Of a DNA stretch of 64,000 nucleotides, positions 8,244 to 17,045 are shown piece after piece. The position numbers and the translations under genes were made by a program. The stretch is from NCBI GenBank assembly GCA_002320595.1, contig DCKB01000059.1, positions 1 through 64,000 on the forward strand, given 5' to 3'. Position 1 is the stretch's first letter, and the number at the start of each line of letters is the position of its first letter. This DNA is from Christensenella sp. UBA1685. GTDB taxonomy: Bacteria > Bacillota > Clostridia > Christensenellales > CAG-138. The notes beneath the pieces are model-generated. The model searched no databases. It was given only the letters and a program-made list of their open reading frames with translations, and was not told the DNA's origin.

Positions 8244-9413
8244 ATGGAGATCCGCAAGCTGGATGAAACCTATATTGAACACACCTATCACCGGCATACG
8301 CCGATCCTGATGCGCGGCAAAAGCTGCACGGTTTATGACAGCGAAGGCAAGGCCTATGTTGACCTCAGTGCGGGGATAACGGTAAACAGCCTCGGCTTTT
8401 CCGACCCGGCCTGGCAGACGGCGGTGATGTCCCAGCTGCTGCAATTGCAGCATGCTTCCAACCGGTATTATACCGCGCCGCAGGTGCTTCTCGCAGAACA
8501 GCTCTGCAAGCGCACCGGCATGCAGAAGGCGGTGTTCGGGAATTCCGGCACGGAGGCGAACGAGTGTGCGATCAAGCTTGCGCGCAAGTGGGGGATCGAC
8601 CGCCATGGTGCGGACTGTTATCATATCATCACGCTCGAAAACAGCTTTCACGGGCATACGCTCGGTGCGCTTGCGGCGGCCGGGCAGCCGGCGCTCAAGG
8701 CGGATTTCGGGCCGGTGCTGCCCGGCTTCCACCATGTTCCGGCGAACGACCTTGCGGCGATGCAGGCAGCATTTGCGCAATACCCCGTTGCCGGCGTGAT
8801 GCTGGAGCTTGTGCAAAGCGAGGATGGCATGAAGGCGCTCGATGCGGATTATGTGCAGGCACTTTGTGCACTTTGCCGCGAAAAGGACGCGCTGCTCATC
8901 GTGGATGAGGTGCAGACGGGCAATGGCCGCACCGGCGCGCTTTACGCATATGAACTGTTCGGCATTGCGCCGGATGTTGTCACCACTGCAAACGGGCTTG
9001 CGGGCGGGCTGCCCATCGGCGTTACGCTCATCGGCGCACGCGCAGCAGGCACGCTCACGCGCGGCACGCACAGCTCAACCTTCGGCGGGAACCCCGTATG
9101 CGCGGCAGCCGCACGCGCGGTGCTCAGCCGCATCGACGGCGCGCTTTTGCAGGCTGTCGTGGAAAAGGGAGAATACATCAAAACACAGCTTCAGGGCGCA
9201 AAGGGCGTTAAAGCGGTGACAGGCCTCGGGCTTCTCATCGGCGTGCTGCCGGAAGCGCGGCCCGCCTCCGATGTGGCGGAAGCATGCGAAGAGCACGGCG
9301 TGCTGCTGCTCACGGAAAAGGACAACCTCTGCATAGCTCCTGCACTTAATATCCCGATGGAGGAACTTGCCGCGGCAATTGCCGTGGTGAAACAGGAGCT
9401 TGCAGCAGAATAA
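8244..9413 (+). CDS. argD: acetylornithine aminotransferase-like protein lacking the catalytic lysine
   Basis: By family this is a class III aminotransferase of the ArgD type, which makes N-acetylornithine in the arginine pathway. The 389-residue product keeps NSGTEANE, the Asp of VDEVQTG (Asp221), Gln224, and the STFGGNP motif. The lysine that forms the Schiff base with pyridoxal phosphate (expected in TTAKGL) is Asn250; the codon at 8991-8993 is AAC. The usual EPVQGEGG block also reads ELVQSEDG. As written the protein should not transaminate normally. It could be a point-mutated or repurposed paralog, or the base could be an error (AAG and AAC differ by one base). It is third in the arg operon, 64 bp after argH, with a good AGGAGAGG site. 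Confidence 0.85.
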   Translation: MEIRKLDETYIEHTYHRHTPILMRGKSCTVYDSEGKAYVDLSAGITVNSLGFSDPAWQTAVMSQLLQLQHASNRYYTAPQVLLAEQLCKRTGMQKAVFGNSGTEANECAIKLARKWGIDRHGADCYHIITLENSFHGHTLGALAAAGQPALKADFGPVLPGFHHVPANDLAAMQAAFAQYPVAGVMLELVQSEDGMKALDADYVQALCALCREKDALLIVDEVQTGNGRTGALYAYELFGIAPDVVTTANGLAGGLPIGVTLIGARAAGTLTRGTHSSTFGGNPVCAAAARAVLSRIDGALLQAVVEKGEYIKTQLQGAKGVKAVTGLGLLIGVLPEARPASDVAEACEEHGVLLLTEKDNLCIAPALNIPMEELAAAIAVVKQELAAE

Positions 9414-9423
9414 GAGCGCATGC

Positions 9424-9451
9424 AAAAGGGAGCGGAACCCGCTCCTTTTTT
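9424..9451 (+). terminator. terminator of the arg operon
   Basis: AAAAGGGAGCGG pairs with CCGCTCCTTTTTT across a short loop, 10 bp after the argD-like stop codon, and ends in six T. Confidence 0.9.
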
Positions 9452-9531
9452 GTGCCCCTTCCGCGTCTTGCCCGCCCCGGCGGCATCTTATATAATAAAA
9501 GGCAAACAGCCTGGGAAAAGGAGAAGCCGCA

Positions 9532-10014
9532 ATGAAATATAAAAATCCGCTGCTTGTTGTGTGCGATCTGGAAGCATCCATCGCATTTTATCGGGAAGTT
9601 TTGGGGCTCCGCGTCGTGCGGGATTTCGGCGCAAATGTGACGCTTACGGGCGGGGTTTGCCTTCAAACAAAGGAAAGCTGGCTTGGGTTTCTCGGCGTGA
9701 ACGAAGGGGCGATTTCCTTCGGCGGCCGGGACGCCGAGCTGTATTTCGAGGAGGACGCGTTTGATGCGTTTGCGGCGCGGCTTGCCGGCATGGCGGATGT
9801 GCGGTATGTTCATCCCGTGCTGGAGCACCGCTGGGGGCAGCGCGCCGTTCGGTTCTATGATCCGGACGGGCATATCATCGAGGTTGGCGAGAGCATGAAA
9901 ACGGTTTGCCTCCGCTTTTTTGCAAGTGGGATGACTCCGGAGGAAACGGCGCGGCGGATGGATGTGCCGCTTGGGTTTGTAAATGCATGCGTGCGGGAAA
10001 GGAAGGGAAAATGA
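9532..10014 (+). CDS. VOC (glyoxalase/bleomycin-resistance fold) family protein
   Basis: A small vicinal-oxygen-chelate protein of 160 residues; substrate unknown. It begins with the usual beta-strand and helix (MKYKNPLLVVCDLEASIAFY) and a LGLRVV block. The second half of the fold ends VRFYDPDGHIIEVGE, in which the Glu is a typical metal ligand. The last 40 residues (GMTPEETARRMDVPLGFV) look like a short helix-turn-helix-like tail rather than part of the VOC fold. A TATAAT element lies about 40 bp upstream and AAAGGAGA before the ATG. Its stop overlaps the start of the next gene (ATGA), so the two are translationally coupled. Confidence 0.85.
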   Translation: MKYKNPLLVVCDLEASIAFYREVLGLRVVRDFGANVTLTGGVCLQTKESWLGFLGVNEGAISFGGRDAELYFEEDAFDAFAARLAGMADVRYVHPVLEHRWGQRAVRFYDPDGHIIEVGESMKTVCLRFFASGMTPEETARRMDVPLGFVNACVRERKGK

Positions 10015-10796
10015 TCCCCCTTGGCATGCCGACGCTCATTGAATCCCCTGCGCCCGCAGAATGTGCCGCGCTATGCCATGCGCTCGGACTCAGCTTCATC
10101 GAGCTCAACATGAACCTGCCGCAGTATCAGCCCGGCAGCGTGGATGTTGCGCAATGCGTCCGGCTCGCAGCAGAATACGGCATTTATTATACCATCCACC
10201 TAGACGAAAATCTGAACGCCAGCGATTTCAACCCCTATGTCGCGGAGGCGTATAAGCGCACGGCGCTTGAGGCCATTGCGCTTGCAAAGCGGCTGCAGGC
10301 GCCGGTTTTGAACATGCACTTGCCCCGCGGCGTGCATTTTACGCTCCCGGACAAGAAGATATACCTTTTCGAGGCATACAGGGAACGCTATCTGCAAATG
10401 ATAGCGGACTTCCGGGACGCCTGCACAGCCGCGGCGGGCGATGCGGGAATCACCATCTGCGTTGAAAACACGGATGGCTACCTGCCGTTCCAGCGCAGTG
10501 CGCTCAAATTGCTGCTGGAAAGCAGCGTATTCGGCCTGACGCTGGATGTGGGCCACAGCCACAGCGCGGGCAAGGTGGATGAGCCGCTGATCCTCCAAAC
10601 TCCGGGCGCGCTGCGCCACATGCATTTGCACGACGCGTTGGGGCAAACAAATCACCTCATCCCCGGCACAGGTGAAATTGACCTTCCGCGCTATGCCGCC
10701 TTGGCGGAACAACGCGGCTGCCGCGTCGTCCTTGAAACGAAAACATGCGCCGCCCTGCGCGCGGCTGTGGCATGGATGCGGCGCTTGCAAATGTGA
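10011..10796 (+). CDS. sugar phosphate isomerase/epimerase-like TIM-barrel protein
   Basis: A 261-residue member of the xylose isomerase-like TIM barrel (AP endonuclease family 2) superfamily. The start at 10011 is set by the ATGA overlap with the VOC gene. Metal-ligand-like segments can be seen in order: FIELNMN near the N-terminus, VLNMHLPRG around residue 100, ICVENTDGY around residue 150, LTLDVGHSHSAG around residue 180, HMHLHD around residue 205, and VVLET near the C-terminus. Members isomerise or epimerise sugars or hydroxy-acids; the substrate here is unknown. Confidence 0.8.
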   Translation: MIPLGMPTLIESPAPAECAALCHALGLSFIELNMNLPQYQPGSVDVAQCVRLAAEYGIYYTIHLDENLNASDFNPYVAEAYKRTALEAIALAKRLQAPVLNMHLPRGVHFTLPDKKIYLFEAYRERYLQMIADFRDACTAAAGDAGITICVENTDGYLPFQRSALKLLLESSVFGLTLDVGHSHSAGKVDEPLILQTPGALRHMHLHDALGQTNHLIPGTGEIDLPRYAALAEQRGCRVVLETKTCAALRAAVAWMRRLQM

Positions 10797-10906
10797 TGAA
10801 CGTCCTCGCGCAAATGCAGGCTGCCATAGTTCGTATGTAAAATCCACGCAAAGTATGCTATAATCAAATTCGTGTAACAGCAAAATTGGATGGAGAACGG
10901 GAGAAT

Positions 10907-12340
10907 ATGGCGGCAGCACACAGTTTAAGCAGAGGCAAGCGCGATGTTGACATGACAGAAGGGAGCATCCCCCGCCACATTATTAACTTTGCGTTCCCGC
11001 TTCTCATCGGGAACATCTTCCAACAGCTTTACAATACGGTTGATACTTGGGTGGTTGGCAACTATGTCAGCAACGAGGCGTTTTCCGCCGTCGGCACTGT
11101 GGGGCCGATCATCAACACGCTCATCGGCTTCTTCATGGGGCTTTCAAGCGGCGCAGGCGTCGTGATCTCGCAATATTATGGGGCAAAGCGCCCGGAAAAG
11201 GTGCATGACGCGGTGCATACCGCCATTGTCATGACGCTTGTGCTTGGCATCGTGTTTACCGCCGTGGGCATTTTAATGATCCCCGCGATGCTGAACCTGA
11301 TGAAAACGCCCGCCGAGGTGATGCCGGAATCCTCGGCATACCTTACCATTTATTTTGCGGGTATCCTTGGGCTGATGCTGTATAACATGGGGGCCGGCAT
11401 TCTCCGCGCGGTCGGCGATTCCAAGCGGCCGTTTTATTTCCTCGTTGTTTCCGCGGTGCTGAACACCGTGCTTGACCTTGTGTTTGTGCTTCAATTTAAC
11501 ATGGGTGTGCGCGGCGTTGCATACGCCACAATCATCGCGCAGGGCGTGTCCGCAGTTTTGATCCTCATCACGCTCATGCGGAGCGAATCCTGCATCCGGC
11601 TGACGCTGTGGCACCTGAAGATCAGCTGGGAAATGCTTGGAAAGATCGTCCGCATCGGCATTCCGGCAGCAATCCAGATGGCGGTAACGGCATTTTCCAA
11701 CATCTTCGTGCAGTCCTACATCAACTATTTCGGCGCGGACTGCATGTCCGGCTGGACGGCGTATTCCAAGATCGACCAGCTCATTTTGCTGCCTGTGCAG
11801 TCCATCGCGCTCGCATCCACCACGTTCGTGGGGCAAAACCTCGGCATCAACCGCGTGGAGCGCGCAAAGCGGGGCGTGCGCACCGCGCTCTGCCTTGGCA
11901 CAGGGGCAACCATCCTCATTATGATCCCGGTGATGCTCTTTGCACCGCAGCTTGTGACCTTCTTTAACGGCAAGGCGGAGGTGGTTGCGTACGGAACGCT
12001 CCTGCTGCGCTGGATTTCGCCGTTTTATGTGCTTGCATGCTTCAATCAAATCTATGCCGGCGCACTGCGCGGCGCAGGCAACAGCCGTGCGCCGATGGTG
12101 ATTATGCTCTGCTCGTTTGTGCTGTTCCGCCAGTGTTACCTGTACATTATGGCAAACTTTATTTCAAACGAAATCATCCCGATTGCCATGGGGTATCCTG
12201 CAGGATGGCTCGTGTGCAGCGTTGCCACGGGGCTGTACTTCCGCAACGTGGAGCTTTCCAGCACACGGATTGTTGAAAACGCCGAGGCCGCCGAGGCTGC
12301 AGAGGAAGCCGAGGAGGAGCAGCCGGGCGGCGCGCTGTAA
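10907..12340 (+). CDS. MATE family multidrug/toxin efflux transporter
   Basis: An inner-membrane exporter of 477 residues, expected to have twelve membrane helices in two bundles and to exchange drugs or metabolites for sodium or protons. The first helix block contains FAFPLLIGNIFQQLYNTVDT, typical of the NorM/DinF-like branch in Clostridia. ATG 10907 is preferred because GAACGGGAGA lies before it; a TTG at 10886 would add seven residues. A TATAAT lies about 45 bp upstream. The last 25 residues are a Glu/Ala-rich cytoplasmic tail, which is unusual but common as low complexity. No regulator is adjacent. Confidence 0.92.
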   Translation: MAAAHSLSRGKRDVDMTEGSIPRHIINFAFPLLIGNIFQQLYNTVDTWVVGNYVSNEAFSAVGTVGPIINTLIGFFMGLSSGAGVVISQYYGAKRPEKVHDAVHTAIVMTLVLGIVFTAVGILMIPAMLNLMKTPAEVMPESSAYLTIYFAGILGLMLYNMGAGILRAVGDSKRPFYFLVVSAVLNTVLDLVFVLQFNMGVRGVAYATIIAQGVSAVLILITLMRSESCIRLTLWHLKISWEMLGKIVRIGIPAAIQMAVTAFSNIFVQSYINYFGADCMSGWTAYSKIDQLILLPVQSIALASTTFVGQNLGINRVERAKRGVRTALCLGTGATILIMIPVMLFAPQLVTFFNGKAEVVAYGTLLLRWISPFYVLACFNQIYAGALRGAGNSRAPMVIMLCSFVLFRQCYLYIMANFISNEIIPIAMGYPAGWLVCSVATGLYFRNVELSSTRIVENAEAAEAAEEAEEEQPGGAL

Positions 12341-12361
12341 CGCGTGTGAAAAGGATAAAAA

Positions 12362-12400
12362 CGGAGCCGGTTCTCGGGGAACGGTTCCGCTTTGTTTTCT
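12362..12400 (+). terminator. terminator between MATE and hpt
   Basis: An 11-bp stem with one bulged base (CGGAGCCG pairing with CGGTTCCG) is followed by TTTGTTTTC. It lies 22 bp after the MATE stop, between convergent genes. Confidence 0.65.
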
Positions 12401-12419
12401 ATACGGCGCAGGAAAACCC

Positions 12420-12971
12420 TTACGCATACACCTCGCGCTTAAGCACGCCGATGTAGGGCAGGTTGCGGTAATAGCCCGCATAATCAAGGCCATACCCCAC
12501 CACGAATTCATCCGGAATGCGGAAACCGCAAAGGTCGGCGGCGATATGCGCATCGTGCCGCTCATGCTTGTCAAGCAGGCACACCGTTTTGATGGAAGCG
12601 GGCTTGCGGGAGGAGAGCAGTTCGCGCAGGTGTTTGAGCGTAAGGCCGGAATCAATGATGTCCTCCACGATGATCACATGCCGCCCGGTGATGCTCGTGT
12701 CAAGATCCTTGATGATGCGCACCACGCCGGAGGATTGCGCGCCTGCACCATAGCTTGAAACGGCGATGAAATCCATGAAAAGATGGCATTTCATCATGCG
12801 GCAAAGATCGGTATAAAAGAAGGAAGCGCCCTTAAGGATGCATACGACGAGCGGGTTTTTGTCCGCATATTCCGCCGTAAGCTGCGCGCCGAGCTCCGCC
12901 ACGCGGCCCCGGATCTGTTCCTCGCTGAAAAGCACGGATTGGATGTCGTTTTGTTCGTTGGTAATGCGCAT
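12420..12971 (-). CDS. hpt: hypoxanthine phosphoribosyltransferase
   Basis: Salvages hypoxanthine and guanine by coupling them to PRPP in the cytoplasm. The 183-residue product has the usual length. The PRPP-binding motif VEDIIDSGLT is at residues 102-111, CILKGASFF forms the pyrophosphate-binding loop near residue 45, and VGYGLDY near the C-terminus is the purine-contacting segment. A GAGGT ribosome-binding site precedes the ATG. In many Firmicutes hpt sits with tilS and ftsH; here it is alone and convergent with a MATE gene. Confidence 0.96.
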   Translation of the reverse strand: MRITNEQNDIQSVLFSEEQIRGRVAELGAQLTAEYADKNPLVVCILKGASFFYTDLCRMMKCHLFMDFIAVSSYGAGAQSSGVVRIIKDLDTSITGRHVIIVEDIIDSGLTLKHLRELLSSRKPASIKTVCLLDKHERHDAHIAADLCGFRIPDEFVVGYGLDYAGYYRNLPYIGVLKREVYA

Positions 12972-13131
12972 GAGGTACCTCGTTTCATTGCTTTGTTGAT
13001 AGAAAACCAGTTCTTATTATCCAACATTCCACCGGGAAATGCAAACATTCTCTTGCGTTTTTGAGAAACGCTGCGCTCCCGCTTTTTAGCGTGCGGAAAC
13101 ATTCACTGTTCCATTTGCGCAAAGCGCGTAT

Positions 13132-13137
13132 TATAAT
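13132..13137 (+). promoter_or_regulatory. -10 element immediately before the chromate transporter start
   Basis: TATAAT ends only 6 bp before the ATG at 13144, and no Shine-Dalgarno sequence is present. The upstream -35 match is weak (TTCCAT at 13109-13114). If used, the message would be leaderless. Confidence 0.45.
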
Positions 13138-13143
13138 GATGAA

Positions 13144-13716
13144 ATGATGGAAAAATGGAAGAAATCATTGCAAATATTGTTGTTCTTCTGCAAGATCGGC
13201 TGCTTCACGTTCGGCGGCGGCTGGAGCATCGTCGCCCAAATGCAGCAGGAATTTGTGGAAAAACGTGGGTGGATTACCGAGGAGGAGCTTTTGGACTTCA
13301 CTTCCGTCGCGCGCTCCCTGCCCGGCATCATGATCGCCAACACGAGCCTGATTTTCGGCTATCATATGGCAGGCGTGCCCGGCGCGCTCGCGGCGGTTGT
13401 CGGCATCACCATCCCGTCGGTTGTGATCATCGCGCTTGTGACGCTTGTTTATGATGCGTTCCGCAGCAACCCGTTTGTGCTGCGCGCGCTCACGGGCGTG
13501 CGTGCGGCGGTAATCCCGATCATCCTTTCGGCGGCGCTCCGGCTGCGCAAAGGCGCTTTGAAGGATTGGATCGGCTATGCGCTTGCTGCGGTGGCGGCGG
13601 TGCTCTCGATCCTCGGGGTGAACAACATTATTATCATCCTGTTCGGCGTGGCGGCCGGGCTTCTCATCTCCGAAGCAAAGGAGCGCGCCATGCGGAAGGA
13701 GGGCGGCGGCCAATGA
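13144..13716 (+). CDS. chrA: chromate transporter, first half-size subunit
   Basis: A 190-residue membrane protein of the CHR family. It contains the family signature FGGGWSIVAQMQQEFV near residue 25 and SLPGIMIANTSLIFGY near residue 60. Split CHR systems pair two homologous half-size subunits, and the second half follows with an ATGA overlap. The substrate may be chromate or a related oxyanion such as sulfate; that cannot be told here. The start lacks a ribosome-binding sequence and is nearly on top of a TATAAT box; an ATG one codon later is equally possible. Confidence 0.88.
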   Translation: MMEKWKKSLQILLFFCKIGCFTFGGGWSIVAQMQQEFVEKRGWITEEELLDFTSVARSLPGIMIANTSLIFGYHMAGVPGALAAVVGITIPSVVIIALVTLVYDAFRSNPFVLRALTGVRAAVIPIILSAALRLRKGALKDWIGYALAAVAAVLSILGVNNIIIILFGVAAGLLISEAKERAMRKEGGGQ

Positions 13717-14243
13717 TCTTTCTTGAACTGTTTTTTTCCTTCCTGAAGGTTGGATTTTCAAGCTTCGGCGGGCTTTCCATGGTACCGGTCATTAATGCGG
13801 AGATGCTTTCCCACGGCTGGATGACGCAGGAGCAGGTGATCGACATCATTGCCATTGCGGAAATGACGCCCGGCCCCATGGGCATGAACTGCGCCACGTT
13901 TGCGGGCATGCGCGTCGCGGGCATCCCGGGCGCGCTGATGGCAAACCTCGGCGTGCTTGCGCCGACGCTTACGCTCACGCTCGTGGCGGCTGCCTGCTTT
14001 GAACGGTTCCGCAAAAGCCGGGGACTTACGAACATCCTGTATGGCGTGCGCCCCGTATGCATGGGGCTGATCTTTGCGGTGATGCTGACCCTGCTCGACG
14101 GAACCGTATTTCAGGCGGGCGCACTGCATTGGCAGAGCCTCGTGATTGCAGCCGTGGGCGCTGTGCTGATGTTCAAATGGAACTGGAGCGTGCCGAAGGT
14201 GATTGCGCTTTCTGCGGCGCTTGGGTTGGTTTTGGTGCGGTGA
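13713..14243 (+). CDS. chrA: chromate transporter, second half-size subunit
   Basis: A 176-residue CHR family membrane protein, partner of the preceding gene. It repeats the family signature in its own form (FSSFGGLSMVPVINAEML near residue 15, AEMTPGPMGMNCATFAG near residue 50). The start at 13713 shares bases with the stop of the first subunit (ATGA), which supports coupled translation at about equal amounts. Confidence 0.88.
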   Translation: MIFLELFFSFLKVGFSSFGGLSMVPVINAEMLSHGWMTQEQVIDIIAIAEMTPGPMGMNCATFAGMRVAGIPGALMANLGVLAPTLTLTLVAAACFERFRKSRGLTNILYGVRPVCMGLIFAVMLTLLDGTVFQAGALHWQSLVIAAVGAVLMFKWNWSVPKVIALSAALGLVLVR

Positions 14244-14263
14244 AGCGTGGCGCGGGCGCGCTG

Positions 14264-14734
14264 CTACAGCGCCCGTTCCGCCCCGGCGGAATAGAACGCG
14301 CCGGATGCGGTCGCCGCAAGTTTGCCGGGAGTTGACGCGACCCAGGCTTCGGCTGTGAGGTTGTTGACGGCACGCCCCGTATGCGCTGCATGCGCGCGCA
14401 CATGCAGCGTGGAGCCGACGGGGATCGGCAGCAGATAGGAAACTTCCATGGTGATGGTGGGCGTAATGCCTTCGCCGCGCGCATAGCAGCGGGACAGGGT
14501 ACCCATGGTGGTGTCAAGCATCATGGCGGTGAGCCCGCCGTGCAGGATGTTCGCGGGGTTGCGCATCCAGGGCTGAATCTCAAACGCAAGTTCCAGCGTT
14601 TTTTCTTCAAAATTACATGCAACAAAGCGCGGGGCAGCCATGTTCTGAATGGCGTCCGGCAGTTCGCGCGAAAGATAAGCGAGGATCTCCTTTATACTCG
14701 CCTGCATTTGTTCGGTATTGTGGATCTCGGGCAT
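14264..14734 (-). CDS. PaaI-like hotdog thioesterase
   Basis: A 156-residue single hotdog-fold protein, probably a cytosolic acyl-CoA thioesterase. The diagnostic segment NILHGGLTAMMLDTTMG (about residues 63-79) has the HGG turn followed by the Asp that acts as the catalytic acid. The strand VSYLLPIPVGSTLHVRA is typical of the PaaI/YdiI branch. The natural substrate is unknown. It is convergent with the chromate transporter and separate from the rubredoxin gene to its right. Confidence 0.85.
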   Translation of the reverse strand: MPEIHNTEQMQASIKEILAYLSRELPDAIQNMAAPRFVACNFEEKTLELAFEIQPWMRNPANILHGGLTAMMLDTTMGTLSRCYARGEGITPTITMEVSYLLPIPVGSTLHVRAHAAHTGRAVNNLTAEAWVASTPGKLAATASGAFYSAGAERAL

Positions 14735-14911
14735 TTGTTTTAAGCGTCTCCTGTGGGTTGGATTGTGTTCCGGCGGGCGCCGGAACCGTTCCAGTATATC
14801 ACAATTTTCCCCCCTGTGCGCATGCGCTTAAAGTTTCGCGCAGTTTTACACATGCCATACCCTTCTTATGCTATCATAGCTTTTAAATTACCGGTGCGCC
14901 CGGGCGCTCAA

Positions 14912-14945
14912 TAAAAAAGGGAAAGCGGATGATTCCGCTTTCCCA
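14912..14945 (-). terminator. terminator after rubredoxin
   Basis: An 11-bp stem (GGGAAAGCGGA and complement, 4-base loop) is followed on the minus strand by TTTTTTATT, 16 bp after the rubredoxin stop. Confidence 0.92.
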
Positions 14946-14960
14946 AAGGGTGCCGGCGCT

Positions 14961-15119
14961 TCAGGCCTCTTCAAACTGATCCTTGCCCACGCCGCAAAGC
15001 GGGCATTCGAACTCCTCCGGCACATCCTCCCAGCGGGTGCCCGGCGCAATGCCGTGCTCCGGGTCGCCGGCCGCCTCGTCATACACATAGCCACAAACGG
15101 TGCAAACATATTTTTTCAT
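14961..15119 (-). CDS. rubredoxin
   Basis: A 52-residue one-iron electron carrier. The four iron ligands are Cys6, Cys9, Cys39 and Cys42, in the canonical CTVCGY and CPLCGVG knuckles, with WEDVPEEFECP between. The ATG follows AGGAGGT at a good distance. It lies 39 bp after the flavodiiron fusion gene on the same strand, so the two are probably cotranscribed. That fits a role in passing electrons to oxygen/NO or peroxide reductases in anaerobes. Confidence 0.97.
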   Translation of the reverse strand: MKKYVCTVCGYVYDEAAGDPEHGIAPGTRWEDVPEEFECPLCGVGKDQFEEA

Positions 15120-15158
15120 TGGATAAACCTCCTCTTTTATTTATGATTTTATGATAAT

Positions 15159-16997
15159 TTATTGCAGTGGTTCAAAGTCCTCTGCCCCGTGCTTGCACAG
15201 CGGGCAGATGAAATCCGGCGGGAGCGTTTCGCCTTCGTAAACATAGCCGCAGATTTTGCACACAAAGCCCTTCTTCTTTTCGGCAGCAGGCTGCGGCTTG
15301 GGCTTGATGTGGGCGAAATAGTAAGCGTACGTTACGGAAGGCTCTGCCGAAAGCACATGCGCCTCGGTTACGTCCGCAATGAACAGCGTGTGCGTGCCGC
15401 AATCCACCGTGGAGATCACCTTGCCGGAGATCACGGCGTTCGCATGCTCGGAAAGGTATGCAATGCCGTTTTCCGTGCGCGGCTCGCCGCCGGAAAGCTT
15501 ATCCGCCGTGCGCCCGCTCTGAAAACCGTATTGTTTGAACAGGCCGAACGGTGCGCCTTCCGTGAGCACGGAAATGTTGAACGCGCCCGTTTTTTCGATC
15601 ATATCATGCGTATAATTCGCCTTGTTCACCGTGATGGAGATGCGCATGGGCGCGCTTGTGAGCTGCTGCGCGGTGTTGATGATGCAGCCGTTGTCCTTTG
15701 CTCCATCCCGCGCAGTGAGCACAAACAGGCCGTAGCTGAGCTTGAACATTGCATTGCTTTCCACCTGTGCAGGCGTGGGCGCAGGCTCCGCTTCCTTTTT
15801 CAGGGATGCTGCAATGGCATCCGCGAGGCCGTCCAGCGCGGCGAGCTGGCCTTCCTTGAGCGAGGATTTAATGGTGAGCTTGTTGTCAAGCACGGTGATG
15901 TTTTTGAGCTTGCCGAGCAGTTCCGCCATCAGCTTGCCCGCCGTGGCTGCCCAGGAGCCGTTTTCGATGAGGGCCACCGTGCGGTTTTGCAGGTTGTGCG
16001 CGGCGATGTCAAGAAGCGCCGTTTCCATGTTGCAGAAAATGCCCGCGTTGTACGTGGTGGAAGCGAACACCAGATGGCTGCAGCGGAACGCTTCGGAAAC
16101 GATCACCGAGGGATGCGTTGCGGAAACATCGTACATGGCAATCTTCTTCACGCCGCGCGCCGCAAGCTTGGAGGCAAGGATGTTCGCTGCGTTTTCCGTG
16201 TTGCCGTACACGGAGGCATAAGCGATCATCACGGCGTTGTCCTCCGGCGTATAGGTGCTCCATTTTTGATATTTTTCAATGAACCAGGAAAGGTTCGTGC
16301 GCCAAACGGGCCCATGCAGCGGGCAGATCATGTCGATGTCCACCGTTGCTGCCTTCTTGAGCAGCGCCTGCACCTGCGTGCCGTATTTGCCGACGATGTT
16401 CACATAGTAGCGCCTTGCATCGTCCAGCCAGTCGCGTTCAAAATCCACCTCATCCGCAAAAAGGTTGCCGGAGAGCGCGCCGAACGTGCCGAATGCATCC
16501 GCGGAAAAGAGCGTCTTTGTCGTGGCGTCGTAGGTGACCATGGCCTCCGGCCAATGCACCATCGGCGCCATCAGGAACGCAAGCGTGTGGCGGCCCGTCG
16601 TGAGCGTATCGCCCTCGGCAACAACCTTGCAGCGCGCATCAACATCAAACAGGAAAAACTGCCTGATCATCGCAACGGCCTTCGCGTTGGTGACGATGGT
16701 TACGTCCGGGTAGCGCAGCACGAGTTCTTCCATCGTGGCGGCATGATCCGGCTCCATGTGGTTGACGATGAGGTAATCAAGCTTCCGCCCGGCCAGCACG
16801 TGCGCAAGGCTTTCAAAGAATACGCCGCTCACGGATTTGTCCACGGTGTCGAACAGAACGGTTTTTTCATCCAAAAGAACATAGGCGTTGTAGGACACGC
16901 CGCGCGGGATCGGAAACACGTTTTCAAACAGGGCAAGCCTGCGGTCGTTCCCGCCCACCCAGAAAAGATCCTCGCGGATCGAAATCGCATGATGCAT
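15159..16997 (-). CDS. flavodiiron protein fused to flavin reductase and rubredoxin domains
   Basis: A 612-residue cytosolic protein expected to reduce oxygen to water and/or NO to N2O. In order it has a metallo-beta-lactamase domain (about 1-245) with all diiron ligands visible (His80, Glu82, Asp84, His85, His148, Asp167, His228). A flavodoxin domain follows (about 250-395; YASVYGNTENAA). A flavin reductase-like domain (about 415-570) and a C-terminal rubredoxin (about 575-612) with CKICGY and CPLCKHG complete it. The start at 16997 is chosen because AGGAGG lies 6 bases upstream; an earlier in-frame start would add seven residues. The fusion carries its own electron-transfer modules, yet a separate rubredoxin gene follows. 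Confidence 0.95.
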   Translation of the reverse strand: MHHAISIREDLFWVGGNDRRLALFENVFPIPRGVSYNAYVLLDEKTVLFDTVDKSVSGVFFESLAHVLAGRKLDYLIVNHMEPDHAATMEELVLRYPDVTIVTNAKAVAMIRQFFLFDVDARCKVVAEGDTLTTGRHTLAFLMAPMVHWPEAMVTYDATTKTLFSADAFGTFGALSGNLFADEVDFERDWLDDARRYYVNIVGKYGTQVQALLKKAATVDIDMICPLHGPVWRTNLSWFIEKYQKWSTYTPEDNAVMIAYASVYGNTENAANILASKLAARGVKKIAMYDVSATHPSVIVSEAFRCSHLVFASTTYNAGIFCNMETALLDIAAHNLQNRTVALIENGSWAATAGKLMAELLGKLKNITVLDNKLTIKSSLKEGQLAALDGLADAIAASLKKEAEPAPTPAQVESNAMFKLSYGLFVLTARDGAKDNGCIINTAQQLTSAPMRISITVNKANYTHDMIEKTGAFNISVLTEGAPFGLFKQYGFQSGRTADKLSGGEPRTENGIAYLSEHANAVISGKVISTVDCGTHTLFIADVTEAHVLSAEPSVTYAYYFAHIKPKPQPAAEKKKGFVCKICGYVYEGETLPPDFICPLCKHGAEDFEPLQ

Positions 16998-17045
16998 CGG
17001 AATCCTCCTGATAACCAACCGAAAACCGGCTTATTTCTTAATTTT

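Noticed and set aside
10886..10906. TTG start for the first MATE gene
   Set aside because: The ATG at 10907 has a better-placed ribosome-binding sequence and gives the usual family N-terminus.
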